Source: Actinotignum schaalii FB123-CNA-2 (GTDB lineage: Bacteria; Actinomycetota; Actinomycetes; Actinomycetales; Actinomycetaceae). Taken from it: 55,872 nt of DNA. Below the pieces are notes generated by a model. That model was not told the DNA's origin. It worked only from the letters and a program-made list of their open reading frames with translations, and did no database searches. Of the stretch, positions 24,354 through 35,031 are shown piece after piece. Location: NCBI RefSeq assembly GCF_000411135.1, contig NZ_KE150262.1, positions 640,976-696,847 of the forward strand. The letters are read 5' to 3'. The position numbers and the translations under genes are program-made. Each line of letters begins with the position of its first letter. The first letter of the stretch is position 1.

Positions 24354-25342
24354 GTACCGAAACTGGAAAACGCGCGGTCGCCGCTGAGTCCCAGGGCGCC
24401 GTCGTTCCCGCGGAAACGCGCACGGAGGTACGCGACTCTGCTCGCGCGAGAGCACGCGGCACTGATCCCGTGGCAAAGCCGAAGCTCAAGGCCCCGCGCC
24501 ACCGGGTGCGCATGACGCCCGGGCGTTGGGCGGCTGTGGGCTTCCTCGGGATTCTTTCCCTCATTTACGTGGTGCCGCTGCTCTTCATCCTCGTGAATTC
24601 TTTCAAGGGCCGCTTCTTCATTTCGGACGACCCCTTCAGTTTGCCGGCCGGTGAAACTTTCGCGGGGATGGATAATTACCAGACCGCGCTGAACCTATCC
24701 GGCTTTATGCGGGCCCTGGGCTGGTCATTCTTCGTGACGGTGGCCTCGGTGCTGGTGATTGTGTTCTTCTGCGCGATGACGGCCTACTACCTGGCCCGGG
24801 TGCGGAGCTGGTGGACATCGCTGCTGTACTACCTGCTGGTGTTCTCCATGGTGGCGCCTTTCCAGATGGTCATGTTCCCGACCGTGAAAATCGCGGACAA
24901 GCTGGGGCTATCCTCCCCGTGGGGCCTGGTGGTGCTCTACCTCGGCTTCGGGGCGGGGCTGTCGGTCTTTATTTTCGCGGGCTTCGTGCGCTCGATTCCC
25001 GGGGAAATTGAAGAGGCGGCATCTATCGACGGCGCCGGGCCCTTCAAGACCTACTTCCAGGTGGTCATGCCAATGCTCAAACCCACGGCGGTCACGGTCG
25101 CGATCCTCAACACCATGTGGATCTGGAACGACTTCCTGCTTCCGAACCTCGTGATCGGGCGCGAGGAGGCTTACCGGACCGTCCCGGTGGTCATCCAATT
25201 CCTGGTGGGCTCGAACGGAAATAAGGATCTGGGGGCCCAGATGGCGGTGCTCGTGCTCGCCATTATTCCGATTATTATTTTCTACCTCTTTGCGCAGCGC
25301 TATATTGTGGAAGGCGTTGCGGCAGGTTCCGTCAAGGGTTAA
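24350..25342 (+). CDS. Sugar ABC transporter permease (MalG-like)
   Basis: The 330-aa permease begins with a GTG overlapping the previous stop. An unusually long hydrophilic N-terminus (~50 residues, Arg/Ala/Glu-rich) precedes six membrane helices. The EAA loop is EEAASIDGAGPFKTYFQVV, and the C-terminus AQRYIVEGVAAGSVKG is typical of MalG-type subunits. It pairs with the MalF-like subunit. The long polar N-terminus is larger than usual and may be cytosolic and disordered. Confidence 0.9.
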   Translation: MSTETGKRAVAAESQGAVVPAETRTEVRDSARARARGTDPVAKPKLKAPRHRVRMTPGRWAAVGFLGILSLIYVVPLLFILVNSFKGRFFISDDPFSLPAGETFAGMDNYQTALNLSGFMRALGWSFFVTVASVLVIVFFCAMTAYYLARVRSWWTSLLYYLLVFSMVAPFQMVMFPTVKIADKLGLSSPWGLVVLYLGFGAGLSVFIFAGFVRSIPGEIEEAASIDGAGPFKTYFQVVMPMLKPTAVTVAILNTMWIWNDFLLPNLVIGREEAYRTVPVVIQFLVGSNGNKDLGAQMAVLVLAIIPIIIFYLFAQRYIVEGVAAGSVKG

Positions 25343-25358
25343 GAAGTACGACGACGCC

Positions 25359-25394
25359 GCGGCGCCGCGCACCCGATATCGGGAGCGCGGCGCC
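25359..25394 (+). terminator. Large GC hairpin after the permease operon
   Basis: CGGCGCCGCGC and its complement enclose CCCGATATCGGG, giving a stem of nearly 17 bp with two single-base bulges and a tight loop, 16 bp after the stop. It lacks a U-tract. The following DUF624 gene may be read through. Confidence 0.65.
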
Positions 25395-25556
25395 GTAAGT
25401 CGGCCACGTGGGGCTTTGCGGGCGTGGGCCGGTTCGTGGGGCTTCGCTCGCCGCACAGGCTCGTAACGTTTCCGCCCGCGGGCACGGGCGTACCGGGCGT
25501 GGGCGTACCGGGCGAAGATGTCCATCACGAGGATGTCCACCAACCGAAGGAGATGT

Positions 25557-26327
25557 ATGCGCCGGATATTCGATCCTGACTCACCTTTCCAGCGCGGACT
25601 TTCCGACGCCGTCATCCTGGTGGAGCTCAATATTATGACGCTGCTCGGGCTGCTCCCTGTGGTGAGCGGCGGCGCCAGCCTGGTGGCCTCCGCGCGAGTG
25701 AGTGCCCAGTTGCTCCGCGGCGAGGCACCCCGGCCGTGGCGCCTCTGGTGGCAGCACTTCCGCGCGGCTTTGCTGCCGTCGCTGGCCTGGTGGCTGCCCA
25801 CTCTCGGCCTTCTCGGTCTGGCTTGGTGGGAAAACCGCTGGGTCTCCGGCCTGGCCGGCCCCGGCAAAAACGCCCCCGCGGCAGGGCTCAGCACCGACGC
25901 GGCCGCTCACGCCGCCGATTCTGCTCTAGCCGGGCAATCGGTCGCCGACTCTGCCGGGGTGCTCGCTACTAACCCCGCAATCGCCGCGGATCCGCGGCTG
26001 GCCGGCATCCTCTCCGGCCTTATTATTGTGGCCCTCCTGCTTGTGCTGGCGGTGCTGGTCTGGCTGGTGACGCTCCAGGCATTCTTCTCCAACGCCTTCC
26101 TGGAGCACCTAGGTAACTCGGTGCTCCTCGCCATCACCCGGCCGCTACGCACGGCCGCGTGCGTAGCGGCCGTGGTGGCGCTCCCGCTGGCCTGGCTTTA
26201 TGCGCCGGTATCGCGCTTGGCCATCTTCTGGGCATTGGCGCTGGCCGGGCTGAGCGTCCCGCTTTACCTCACGGCCTGGCTGCAACGCCCGGTCCTCGAC
26301 GCCCTCCTCGCCGAGGCTGAAGGCTAG
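25557..26327 (+). CDS. DUF624 (YesL-like) membrane protein
   Basis: The 256-aa protein has five to six membrane helices and the YesL/DUF624 opening: MRRIFDPDSPFQRGLSDAV followed by a helix with LNIMTLLGLLPVVSGGAS. The central extracytoplasmic loop is long and Ala/Ser-rich. The ATG at 25557 follows AAGGAGA closely. DUF624 proteins usually sit beside carbohydrate ABC transporters, as here, and are thought to help their assembly or regulation. The exact role is unknown. Confidence 0.8.
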   Translation: MRRIFDPDSPFQRGLSDAVILVELNIMTLLGLLPVVSGGASLVASARVSAQLLRGEAPRPWRLWWQHFRAALLPSLAWWLPTLGLLGLAWWENRWVSGLAGPGKNAPAAGLSTDAAAHAADSALAGQSVADSAGVLATNPAIAADPRLAGILSGLIIVALLLVLAVLVWLVTLQAFFSNAFLEHLGNSVLLAITRPLRTAACVAAVVALPLAWLYAPVSRLAIFWALALAGLSVPLYLTAWLQRPVLDALLAEAEG

Positions 26328-26371
26328 CCCGCAGCGCCGGCAGCTGCCAGCGGCCCGGCATCCCCGGCCCG

Positions 26372-26580
26372 GAAACAAAGTGTGCGGGAGAGCACCGGTT
26401 CGGGGCGATTTTGTGTCTTTTACGCACACTACGCGGGATGCGCTGTCTGAGATGCACGCTTGGTGCCCGCCAATTCACCGCCCGGCCGGAGGCGGGTGCT
26501 TTTTCCGCGGTGTACTTCGCGTGTACGACATCTGCACTACAGCTCGGACAACACACACCGCCCCCGCGGGGCCTGGTGTG
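26372..26580 (-). repeat. Dispersed array element, copy B (shorter)
   Basis: The hairpin-side flank (GAAACAAAGTGTGCGGGAGA at 26372), the conserved core (26506-26545) and units at 26430 and 26460 (30 bp apart) match copies A and C. Arms AGTGTGCG (26379-26386) and CGCACACT (26423-26430) are perfectly complementary with a 36-nt loop. One base pair differs from copy A on both sides. The far end is more diverged than in A and C. It lies between the DUF624 stop and glgP. Confidence 0.7.
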
Positions 26581-26716
26581 AATTCTGAGTTTGCTGTGAC
26601 TATTGACGTTTGTAAGGCCCGTGAGAATATCGCGGCGTCGTCGTTCTTAAATATGAGAAGACGCCTGCGTATGAACATTGATAGCGTGCAGGCTGGGCCA
26701 CGAAACAAAAATAAAC

Positions 26717-26758
26717 GCGGGCGGCGGGATGTGCCAGAATCACACACCCGCCGCCCGC
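26717..26758 (-). terminator. glgP intrinsic terminator
   Basis: GCGGGCGGCGGG and its exact complement form a 12-bp stem. On the minus strand the stem is followed by a T-rich run (GTTTATTTTTGTTT), so it ends glgP transcription. It lies 131 bp past the stop. Between them are short GCGCAGC-type direct repeats (about 26829-26887). Confidence 0.8.
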
Positions 26759-26889
26759 TTAGTTTGCGTGCTCTTTGCGTCGCTGCCCGCGGTTCGCGCA
26801 GCTGCATAGCCGCCCGCATGGGTTGCGTTGCGCGCAGTTTACGTAGCCGCGCAGCTTACGCAGCCGCGCAGCTACACGCGCTGCACGCG

Positions 26890-29253
26890 CTACTTAATCG
26901 GTGCTGCCTTCACGCCCCAAATATCGCGGCCGTAGTCCGCGATGGTGCGGTCGGAGGAGAAGCGGCCCGAGCGGCAGATATTGATCCACGCTTTGCGGCC
27001 CCACTCTTCCTGGTTGGCGTAATCCGCGGCCATGCGGTCGCGGGTGGCCCGGTAATCAGCGAAATCGCCGAGCACGTAGTACACATCCGGGGTCTCCCAC
27101 GAAGAACCATCCAGCAAAGACCCGAGAAGGTCGTGGAATTCGCCGGTCCCGCCGTCGCTCACGGTGCCGTCCACCAGGGCGTCGAGCACCCGCTTGAGCC
27201 CGGGCACGGTCTCGTACTGTTCGCGCGGATTGTAGTGCGCCCGCAATTCCGGCAGCTCCTCTTCACGAGCCCCGAAAATATAGGCATTTTCTTCGCCCAC
27301 GGCGTCCACGATTTCCACCGTGGCCCCGTCCATGGTGCCCAGCGTCAGCGCGCCGTTCATCATGAACTTCATATTGCCGGTACCCGAAGCTTCCTTTCCG
27401 GCCAGGGAGATCTGCTCGGAAATATCGGTGGCCGGAATAATATGCTCGGCCGGCGACACGTTGTAGTTCTCCACGAAGAGCACGGTGATCTTCCCGCGAG
27501 TATCGGCGTCGTTATTCACCAGCTTCGCCACTTCGTTGATGAACTTGATAATCGCCTTGGCGCGCTTGTATCCCGGCGCGGCCTTCGCCCCGAAAATGAA
27601 GACCCGCGGCGGGACCTCCAGGCTGGGATTGTCCTTAATCCGGAAGTACAGATCGAGAATGTACAGCGCATTCATGAGCTGGCGCTTGTACTCGTGCAAG
27701 CGCTTAATAATCGTGTCATAAATAGCATCGGTGGGAATATCAATGCCGTCACGCCGCTTAATCCAACGCGCGAAATCACGCTTATTTTCCGCCTTGATCT
27801 CCATGAGACGGCGGTAAATATCCGCATTCCCGCGTTCCTCGATGGTGGCTAGCTTATCCAGATCCGTGACCCAGGAATCATCCCCGAGCACCTCGGTGAG
27901 CAGCGCGGCCAGGCGCGGATTGCAATTATGCAGCCAGCGGCGCGGCGTCACGCCATTCGTCTTGTTGTTGAAACGCTCGGGCCAGATGTCGTACCAGTCG
28001 TGGAGGGTATCGCGCTTGAGGATCTCACTGTGGATCGCGGCCACCCCGTTAATGGAGAACGAGGCATAGCACGCGATCCAGGCCATATGAACCAGCCCGC
28101 CGGACAGCGGCGCCATGTACTCAATCTTGCCCGGGTGGAAACCGGCCTCCGCCAGCTCCGCGCGGAAACGGCGATCCATTTCCGCCACGATGTCATAAAT
28201 ACGCGGGAAAAGCTTGGTGAAAATCGAGGTTTCCCAGGTCTCCAGCGCCTCGGCCAGCACCGTGTGGTTGGTGTAGGCGAAAGTCTGCGAAACAATCTTC
28301 CAGGCATCCTCCCAACCCAAGCCTTCCTCATCCATGAGCAGGCGCATGAGCTCCGGAATAGCGAGCACCGGGTGAGTATCGTTCAGCTGGATCGAGTTGT
28401 ACTCCCCGAAGGAACGAATATCTCCGTGCGCTTCCTTATGTTCCGCGATCAGGCACTGGAGGGAAGCCGAGCAGAAGAAGTACTGTTGGCGAACCCGCAG
28501 CACCTTGCCTTCGTAGGTGGTGTCATTCGGGTAGAGCACCCGGCACAGGTCATTCACGCGCTCGCGTTCCACAATCGCATCGGTGAAACGCTGGGAATTG
28601 AAAGCGTCGTAATCGAATTCTTCCAGGGGCTCCGCCTTCCACAGGCGCAGCGTATTGACATTCGCGGTGCCGTAGCCGGTGATCGGCATATCATAAGGAA
28701 CCGCGCGCACATCCATATCCGCGAACTTCACGTGCTTGGCTTCCGCCTCCCGGCGCACCACAAAAGGCGAACCGTTTTCCATCCACGGATCCGGCTCTTC
28801 CTTCTGGAAACCATCCACGAAGCTCTGCTTGAAAAGGCCGTAGCGGTAAAGGATCCCGTAGCCGACCACGGGGAAATTGAGGGTAGCGCACGAATCCATG
28901 AAACAGGCGGCCAAGCGCCCCAGCCCACCGTTACCGAGCGCGGCATCGGGTTCTTCATCGAGCACATCGGTGAGGTTGAGACCGTAATCTTCCAGGGCCT
29001 TGCGGGCATCTTCCACCAGGCCAAGATTGACGAGATTATTGAGAAGTGCGCGCCCCATGAGGAATTCCGCGGAGAAGTAGCTGGCGCGCTGACCCTCCCG
29101 GTATTTCTTAGTGGTAGCTTCCCAGTTATCGGCCAGCCGGCTCATGGTGAGCTCGGACAGCCCCTCCCAGTAATCGCGCAGGGAGGATCCGGAGGTCGAA
29201 ACACCGGATACCGAACGGGTAAAAGCCCCGAGTGGTTGAGTCAGTTCAGACAT
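26890..29253 (-). CDS. glgP: Glycogen/maltodextrin phosphorylase
   Basis: The 787-aa GT35 enzyme releases glucose 1-phosphate from the non-reducing ends of alpha-1,4-glucans. The pyridoxal-phosphate site EASGTGNMKFMMNGALTLGT has its lysine near residue 629. Other family blocks are ALGNGGLGRLAACFMDS, NDTHPVLAIPELMR and NGVTPRRWL. The ATG at 29253 follows GAGGAG. The full-length protein shows no N-terminal regulatory extension, as in other bacterial phosphorylases. It is transcribed alone, next to the sugar-uptake cluster, and links stored glucan to glycolysis. Confidence 0.95.
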   Translation of the reverse strand: MSELTQPLGAFTRSVSGVSTSGSSLRDYWEGLSELTMSRLADNWEATTKKYREGQRASYFSAEFLMGRALLNNLVNLGLVEDARKALEDYGLNLTDVLDEEPDAALGNGGLGRLAACFMDSCATLNFPVVGYGILYRYGLFKQSFVDGFQKEEPDPWMENGSPFVVRREAEAKHVKFADMDVRAVPYDMPITGYGTANVNTLRLWKAEPLEEFDYDAFNSQRFTDAIVERERVNDLCRVLYPNDTTYEGKVLRVRQQYFFCSASLQCLIAEHKEAHGDIRSFGEYNSIQLNDTHPVLAIPELMRLLMDEEGLGWEDAWKIVSQTFAYTNHTVLAEALETWETSIFTKLFPRIYDIVAEMDRRFRAELAEAGFHPGKIEYMAPLSGGLVHMAWIACYASFSINGVAAIHSEILKRDTLHDWYDIWPERFNNKTNGVTPRRWLHNCNPRLAALLTEVLGDDSWVTDLDKLATIEERGNADIYRRLMEIKAENKRDFARWIKRRDGIDIPTDAIYDTIIKRLHEYKRQLMNALYILDLYFRIKDNPSLEVPPRVFIFGAKAAPGYKRAKAIIKFINEVAKLVNNDADTRGKITVLFVENYNVSPAEHIIPATDISEQISLAGKEASGTGNMKFMMNGALTLGTMDGATVEIVDAVGEENAYIFGAREEELPELRAHYNPREQYETVPGLKRVLDALVDGTVSDGGTGEFHDLLGSLLDGSSWETPDVYYVLGDFADYRATRDRMAADYANQEEWGRKAWINICRSGRFSSDRTIADYGRDIWGVKAAPIK

Positions 29254-29379
29254 TTTTCTCCTCGAAAAATATTAGGGCACGTGCCTCCTCTACCTTAGCT
29301 GAGAAACTTTCTGAAAATGTGCAAAGATGCCCGCGGCGGGCTGTGGCGGTTATTATTGTGTAGTAAAGCGGGACGTTAG

Positions 29380-30759
<1,380 letters not shown>

Positions 30760-30810
30760 GCTTGGCGGCGCGGCCGCGTGACGCGGAGCGGTAGCTCGCG
30801 GGCGCGCCGC

Positions 30811-30831
30811 CAGCTGCCCCACGGGCAGCTG
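30811..30831 (+). terminator. purA terminator hairpin
   Basis: CAGCTGCCC and GGGCAGCTG pair perfectly around a 3-nt loop, 51 bp after the purA stop. GGCG/CGCC may extend the stem. Confidence 0.6.
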
Positions 30832-30907
30832 CGCCGTCGTGCTTTACCCCGCTTGACCTACGTAAATGCGGCATAGGTGACTTAGCTCCCAGGACAGGCG
30901 GTGAAGA

Positions 30908-31040
30908 TTCCTTTACTATAAGGAAAGAACGTTGTGTGGGGAGAATCACCGTTGGGCTGCGATGCGTGATGCGGAGCCCGCGGTGATCCCTCGCGCAACA
31001 CCGGAGCGGGAACGCGAAGGAGCCTCCCGCGTGAAGAGAT
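30908..31040 (+). promoter_or_regulatory. purC promoter region and structured leader
   Basis: TTCCTT/AAGGAA (30908-30925) flank TACTAT, a likely -10. The following leader folds into ATCACCG/CGGTGAT (30945-30951 with 30981-30987) enclosing GGGCT/AGCCC (30954-30958 with 30975-30979). CCCTC/GAGGG then encloses GCGGGA/TCCCGC. No known purine-sensing class is recognised. Confidence 0.45.
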
Positions 31041-31052
31041 TGAGGGGCGGGA

Positions 31053-32003
31053 ATGTCTACACACACCACAGGTAGCCTTGTCCCCATTCGGGGATGGCAA
31101 CGCACCTATTCCGGGAAGGTGCACGATTTATACCGGCCCGTGCCCGGGGGTGCGATGGCCGGGATGGATACCTATCTTATTGTGGCCTCGGATCGCATCG
31201 CGGCTTTCGACCACGTTGTTCCCACATTCATTCCGGATAAGGGCGAAATAATCACCCGGATCGCCCGCTGGTGGTTCGACCGTACCGGGGATATCGCAGA
31301 AAGCCACTACCTACCTGGCGGCGTCCCGCGGGATATTGCCGCGCGCGGGATCCTGGTGCGGGCCCTGCGCATGCTCCCGTACGAAGTAATGGTGCGCGGC
31401 TATCTGACCGCGGGCGCGGTGCGCTCGCTCGGAACCCTCGGCACGCTCGATGCCATGCCGTACAACGGCGCTATCGAGGTGGGCGCCAAACTGGAACTAC
31501 CCTGGGTCGGGATTGCGGAAAAGCGCCGGCCTGGCTGCCCGGATATCCCCATTCCGTGGGAGGAATTCATACTTCGAGTGGGGGAGAGCACCGCGGAGCG
31601 AGTGCGCGTGCTGGCTCTCAATCTTTACCGGCACGCCCACGCCATCGCGCTGGCCCGCGGGCTGGTGCTCGCGGATGCCAAGCTGGAGTTCGGTACGGAT
31701 ATGGATGCCGGTTCCAGCCGGCTCATCCTGGCCGACGAAGCCTTCACGCCGGATACCGCCCACTACTGGCTTTCCACCGACTACCGTGCGGTGAAATCCG
31801 GGGAGGTGCTGCCCACCCCGGAAGCGCTGCGTTCTTTCGATAAGGACGCTGCCCAGGTCTGGCTCATGTCCCCGCAATCCGGGTGGAATGCGGAGCAAGG
31901 CACCCAACCGCCAGCCCTTCCCGCCGCTGTGGTGGCCGATATTCGCGACCGTTACCTGCGTGTTTGTGAAATGCTCACCGGGGAGCGCTGGCCCGGGCGG
32001 TAA
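31053..32003 (+). CDS. purC: SAICAR synthetase (phosphoribosylaminoimidazole-succinocarboxamide synthase)
   Basis: The 316-aa enzyme joins CAIR and aspartate with ATP in purine synthesis. Family blocks are visible: YSGKVHDLYRP near the N-terminus, VASDRIAAFDHVVP, RGYLTAGAV and LADAKLEFGTD, as in the longer actinobacterial/eukaryal-type PurC. GAGGGGCGG precedes the ATG. Together with purA and the SCP gene it makes a loose purine neighbourhood. The gene is separated by 78 bp from gdhA. Confidence 0.95.
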   Translation: MSTHTTGSLVPIRGWQRTYSGKVHDLYRPVPGGAMAGMDTYLIVASDRIAAFDHVVPTFIPDKGEIITRIARWWFDRTGDIAESHYLPGGVPRDIAARGILVRALRMLPYEVMVRGYLTAGAVRSLGTLGTLDAMPYNGAIEVGAKLELPWVGIAEKRRPGCPDIPIPWEEFILRVGESTAERVRVLALNLYRHAHAIALARGLVLADAKLEFGTDMDAGSSRLILADEAFTPDTAHYWLSTDYRAVKSGEVLPTPEALRSFDKDAAQVWLMSPQSGWNAEQGTQPPALPAAVVADIRDRYLRVCEMLTGERWPGR

Positions 32004-32009
32004 GTGTGA

Positions 32010-33431
<1,422 letters not shown>

Positions 33432-33439
33432 GAGCGGTG

Positions 33440-33511
33440 TGCCCGGAGCGCTCGGCGTGCCCGGCGCGCTCGGCGTGCCCGGCGCGCTCGGCGTGCCCGG
33501 CGCGCTCGCGG
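33440..33511. repeat. 18-bp tandem repeat, four copies
   Basis: TGCCCGGCGCGCTCGGCG occurs four times end to end at 33440, 33458, 33476 and 33494. The first copy has one change and the last ends differently. It starts 8 bp after the gdhA stop. The sequence is very GC-rich and slippage-prone; it could also act as a terminator-like barrier. Confidence 0.8.
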
Positions 33512-33566
33512 TGGCGCCGTCGTACCTTAGATGCCGTTGTTATCCAAGCCGTCGTAGAGTGGATCC

Positions 33567-33983
33567 GTGACACGAAAAATCGATAGCGCGGATGCGCTGC
33601 CCCTCCTCTCCCGTTTTCACGCGGGTGAGGAGCTCAGCGCGAGTGAATCGCGCACGGCTGTGCGGTTCCTTCTCGAGGAGCTCGCGGCGCGGCATCCCGG
33701 GCACGCGGTGGAAATTCGAGTTCCTTATGTTGGGGCGGTGCAGGCGGTTGCCGGGGTGCGCCACCGGCGTGGTACCCCGCCGAATGTGGTCGAATGTGAT
33801 GCGGGCACGTTCTTGGGATTGTGCGTGGGTACTCTGAACTGGGATGAAGCCGTGGCTTCCGGGCGGGTGGACGCCTCCGGAACCCGCGCGAACCTCTCCG
33901 AGTTTCTCCCGCTGGTGCATGTGGCCGGCTCGGCTCGCTTAGCTGAGGGTGTGGAGCGCCGCACCGAGGGTATGGAGCGCTGA
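33567..33983 (+). CDS. Bacterial SCP (sterol carrier) orthologue-domain protein
   Basis: The 138-aa protein starts with the family's RKIDSADALPLLSRF opening and contains EIRVPYVGAVQAVAG and LNWDEAVASGRVDASGTRAN. This matches the actinobacterial SCP-orthologue family commonly found near purF or other purine genes. The start is a GTG. TAGAGT lies 6 nt before it with no ribosome site, again suggesting a leaderless message. Despite the name, a sterol role in these bacteria is not established. The C-terminus carries a repeated VERR/GMER tail. Confidence 0.8.
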   Translation: MTRKIDSADALPLLSRFHAGEELSASESRTAVRFLLEELAARHPGHAVEIRVPYVGAVQAVAGVRHRRGTPPNVVECDAGTFLGLCVGTLNWDEAVASGRVDASGTRANLSEFLPLVHVAGSARLAEGVERRTEGMER

Positions 33984-33996
33984 GCTGAGGGCGCGT

Positions 33997-34111
33997 AAGG
34001 CAATTTCCCGGACCGCGAGAGCCGTCAGGTGTAAATCCTGGACTGTGCCGGCCTCGTAGTGCAACCTGGTGACAGAAAAACCTCCAAAACCGTGCGCCAA
34101 TTTGCACTACG
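33997..34111 (+). repeat. 30-bp-period motif array T3 with terminal hairpin
   Basis: Units begin at 33997 (AAGGCAATTT), 34027 (AGGTGTAAAT) and 34057 (TAGTGCAACC), exactly 30 bp apart. The last motif, CGTAGTGCAA (34055-34064), is followed by a 37-nt loop and its perfect inverse TTGCACTACG (34102-34111). An outer GCCGGCC/GGCCGGC pair (34047-34053 with 34119-34125) closes the structure. It lies directly before array element copy C and has the same orientation. Confidence 0.6.
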
Positions 34112-34140
34112 TTTTTCGGGCCGGCGTGGGAGCTGATCGC

Positions 34141-34424
34141 GGGAATCCCATAAGTCACACAAGTCTCTGGAGCCTCAACAGTCACACGCGTCCCGGCGGG
34201 GGGGGGGGTAGGTGTTTTCCGAGCTGTAGTGCAGATGTCGTACATGCGAAGTACATCTCGGAAAAACACACCCGCCTCCCGCCGGCCCAAGGTAGGCAGG
34301 ATGGGTCATTCTCAAGCGTCAAGGCTGTAAAAGGTGCATTTTGGACTGTTAGGGCCGCGGAGTGTACGCCACGGGCATTAAATCGCTCTGAAACGGTGCT
34401 CTCCCGCGCACTTTGTTTTCGGGC
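34141..34424 (+). repeat. Dispersed ~290-bp array element, copy C
   Basis: This is copy A in the opposite orientation. The shared end (GGGAATCCCATAAGTCACAC from 34141), the conserved core (34225-34265), units at 34301, 34331 and 34361 (30 bp apart) and the terminal inverted CGCGCACTTTG (34405-34415) are all in the same order. The loop of the last hairpin is again 36 nt. The unit tails differ from those of copy A. Arms match at 6 of 8 positions, so this hairpin is weaker than in A and B. An 11-G run (34198-34208) lies inside. Confidence 0.75.
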
Positions 34425-34490
34425 TTGGCTTGGAAACAATTGTGCCGGCAGCCTTGTGGCCGCCGGCACGTTCGTTAACGGAATGAGTAC

Positions 34491-34748
34491 CTATTTGGTG
34501 GCTGGTGGAATATTGTTCGGATCGTAGTCGTCCGCCCAGTCATCGTCATTGTCATCTGACTCGTCGTAATCTGCGTAGTCTGCGTAACGAGCGTACGGAT
34601 CATCCGAGGAATCGTAGTGGGATTCCTGACGCGCATCACGATTAATACCCAGCTCACGTTCGAGAGCGGCGTAATCAGTATCCGGTGTAAAGTACTTGAG
34701 ATTCCGGGCTACCTTACGCTGCTTAGCCTTCTGACGGCCGCGCCCCAT
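34491..34748 (-). CDS. DUF3073 protein
   Basis: The 85-aa protein has the conserved actinobacterial DUF3073 opening MGRGRQKAKQRKVARNLKY, followed by TPDTDYAALERELG. A strongly acidic Asp/Tyr-rich tail follows (SDDNDDDWADDYD). The basic head and acidic tail suggest nucleic-acid or ribosome association, but the function is unknown. The ATG at 34748 was chosen because AAGGGGG lies 8 nt upstream and it matches the family start. An earlier ATG would add six unrelated residues. The upstream gap (34749-35031) shows no gene; it probably holds this gene's promoter. Confidence 0.88.
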   Translation of the reverse strand: MGRGRQKAKQRKVARNLKYFTPDTDYAALERELGINRDARQESHYDSSDDPYARYADYADYDESDDNDDDWADDYDPNNIPPATK

Positions 34749-35031
34749 GAGCTCGACCCCCTTCATCTCATCTGGGCTCTTCTAGCCCGGTTTACTATTT
34801 CGTGACCTATATTAGCCGCTGTAGCCCATAGATGGCTATGTGACATACGCGGAAAGAGTACGGCGCTCCTCACCTTTCCCAGGTAGATGGCCTGTAAAGA
34901 TCTTGCGAGCCCGCGACAGGTGTCACGCGCCACGCCCGCAGTTTAGGTCAGACAGGCCCCGGAAATGATTCGCCCCACCTCGGGGCAACGTACCTCCCGG
35001 CGAGCAACCCGCAGGTGAAGGCGCCGCGCAG

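Noticed and set aside
26380-27852. A 490-aa plus-strand frame opposite glgP
   Set aside because: Antisense shadow; glgP on the minus strand has complete active-site motifs and a terminator.
30908-31040. Purine riboswitch upstream of purC
   Set aside because: The three-way junction and its conserved loop bases are not visible. Only generic stems are present.
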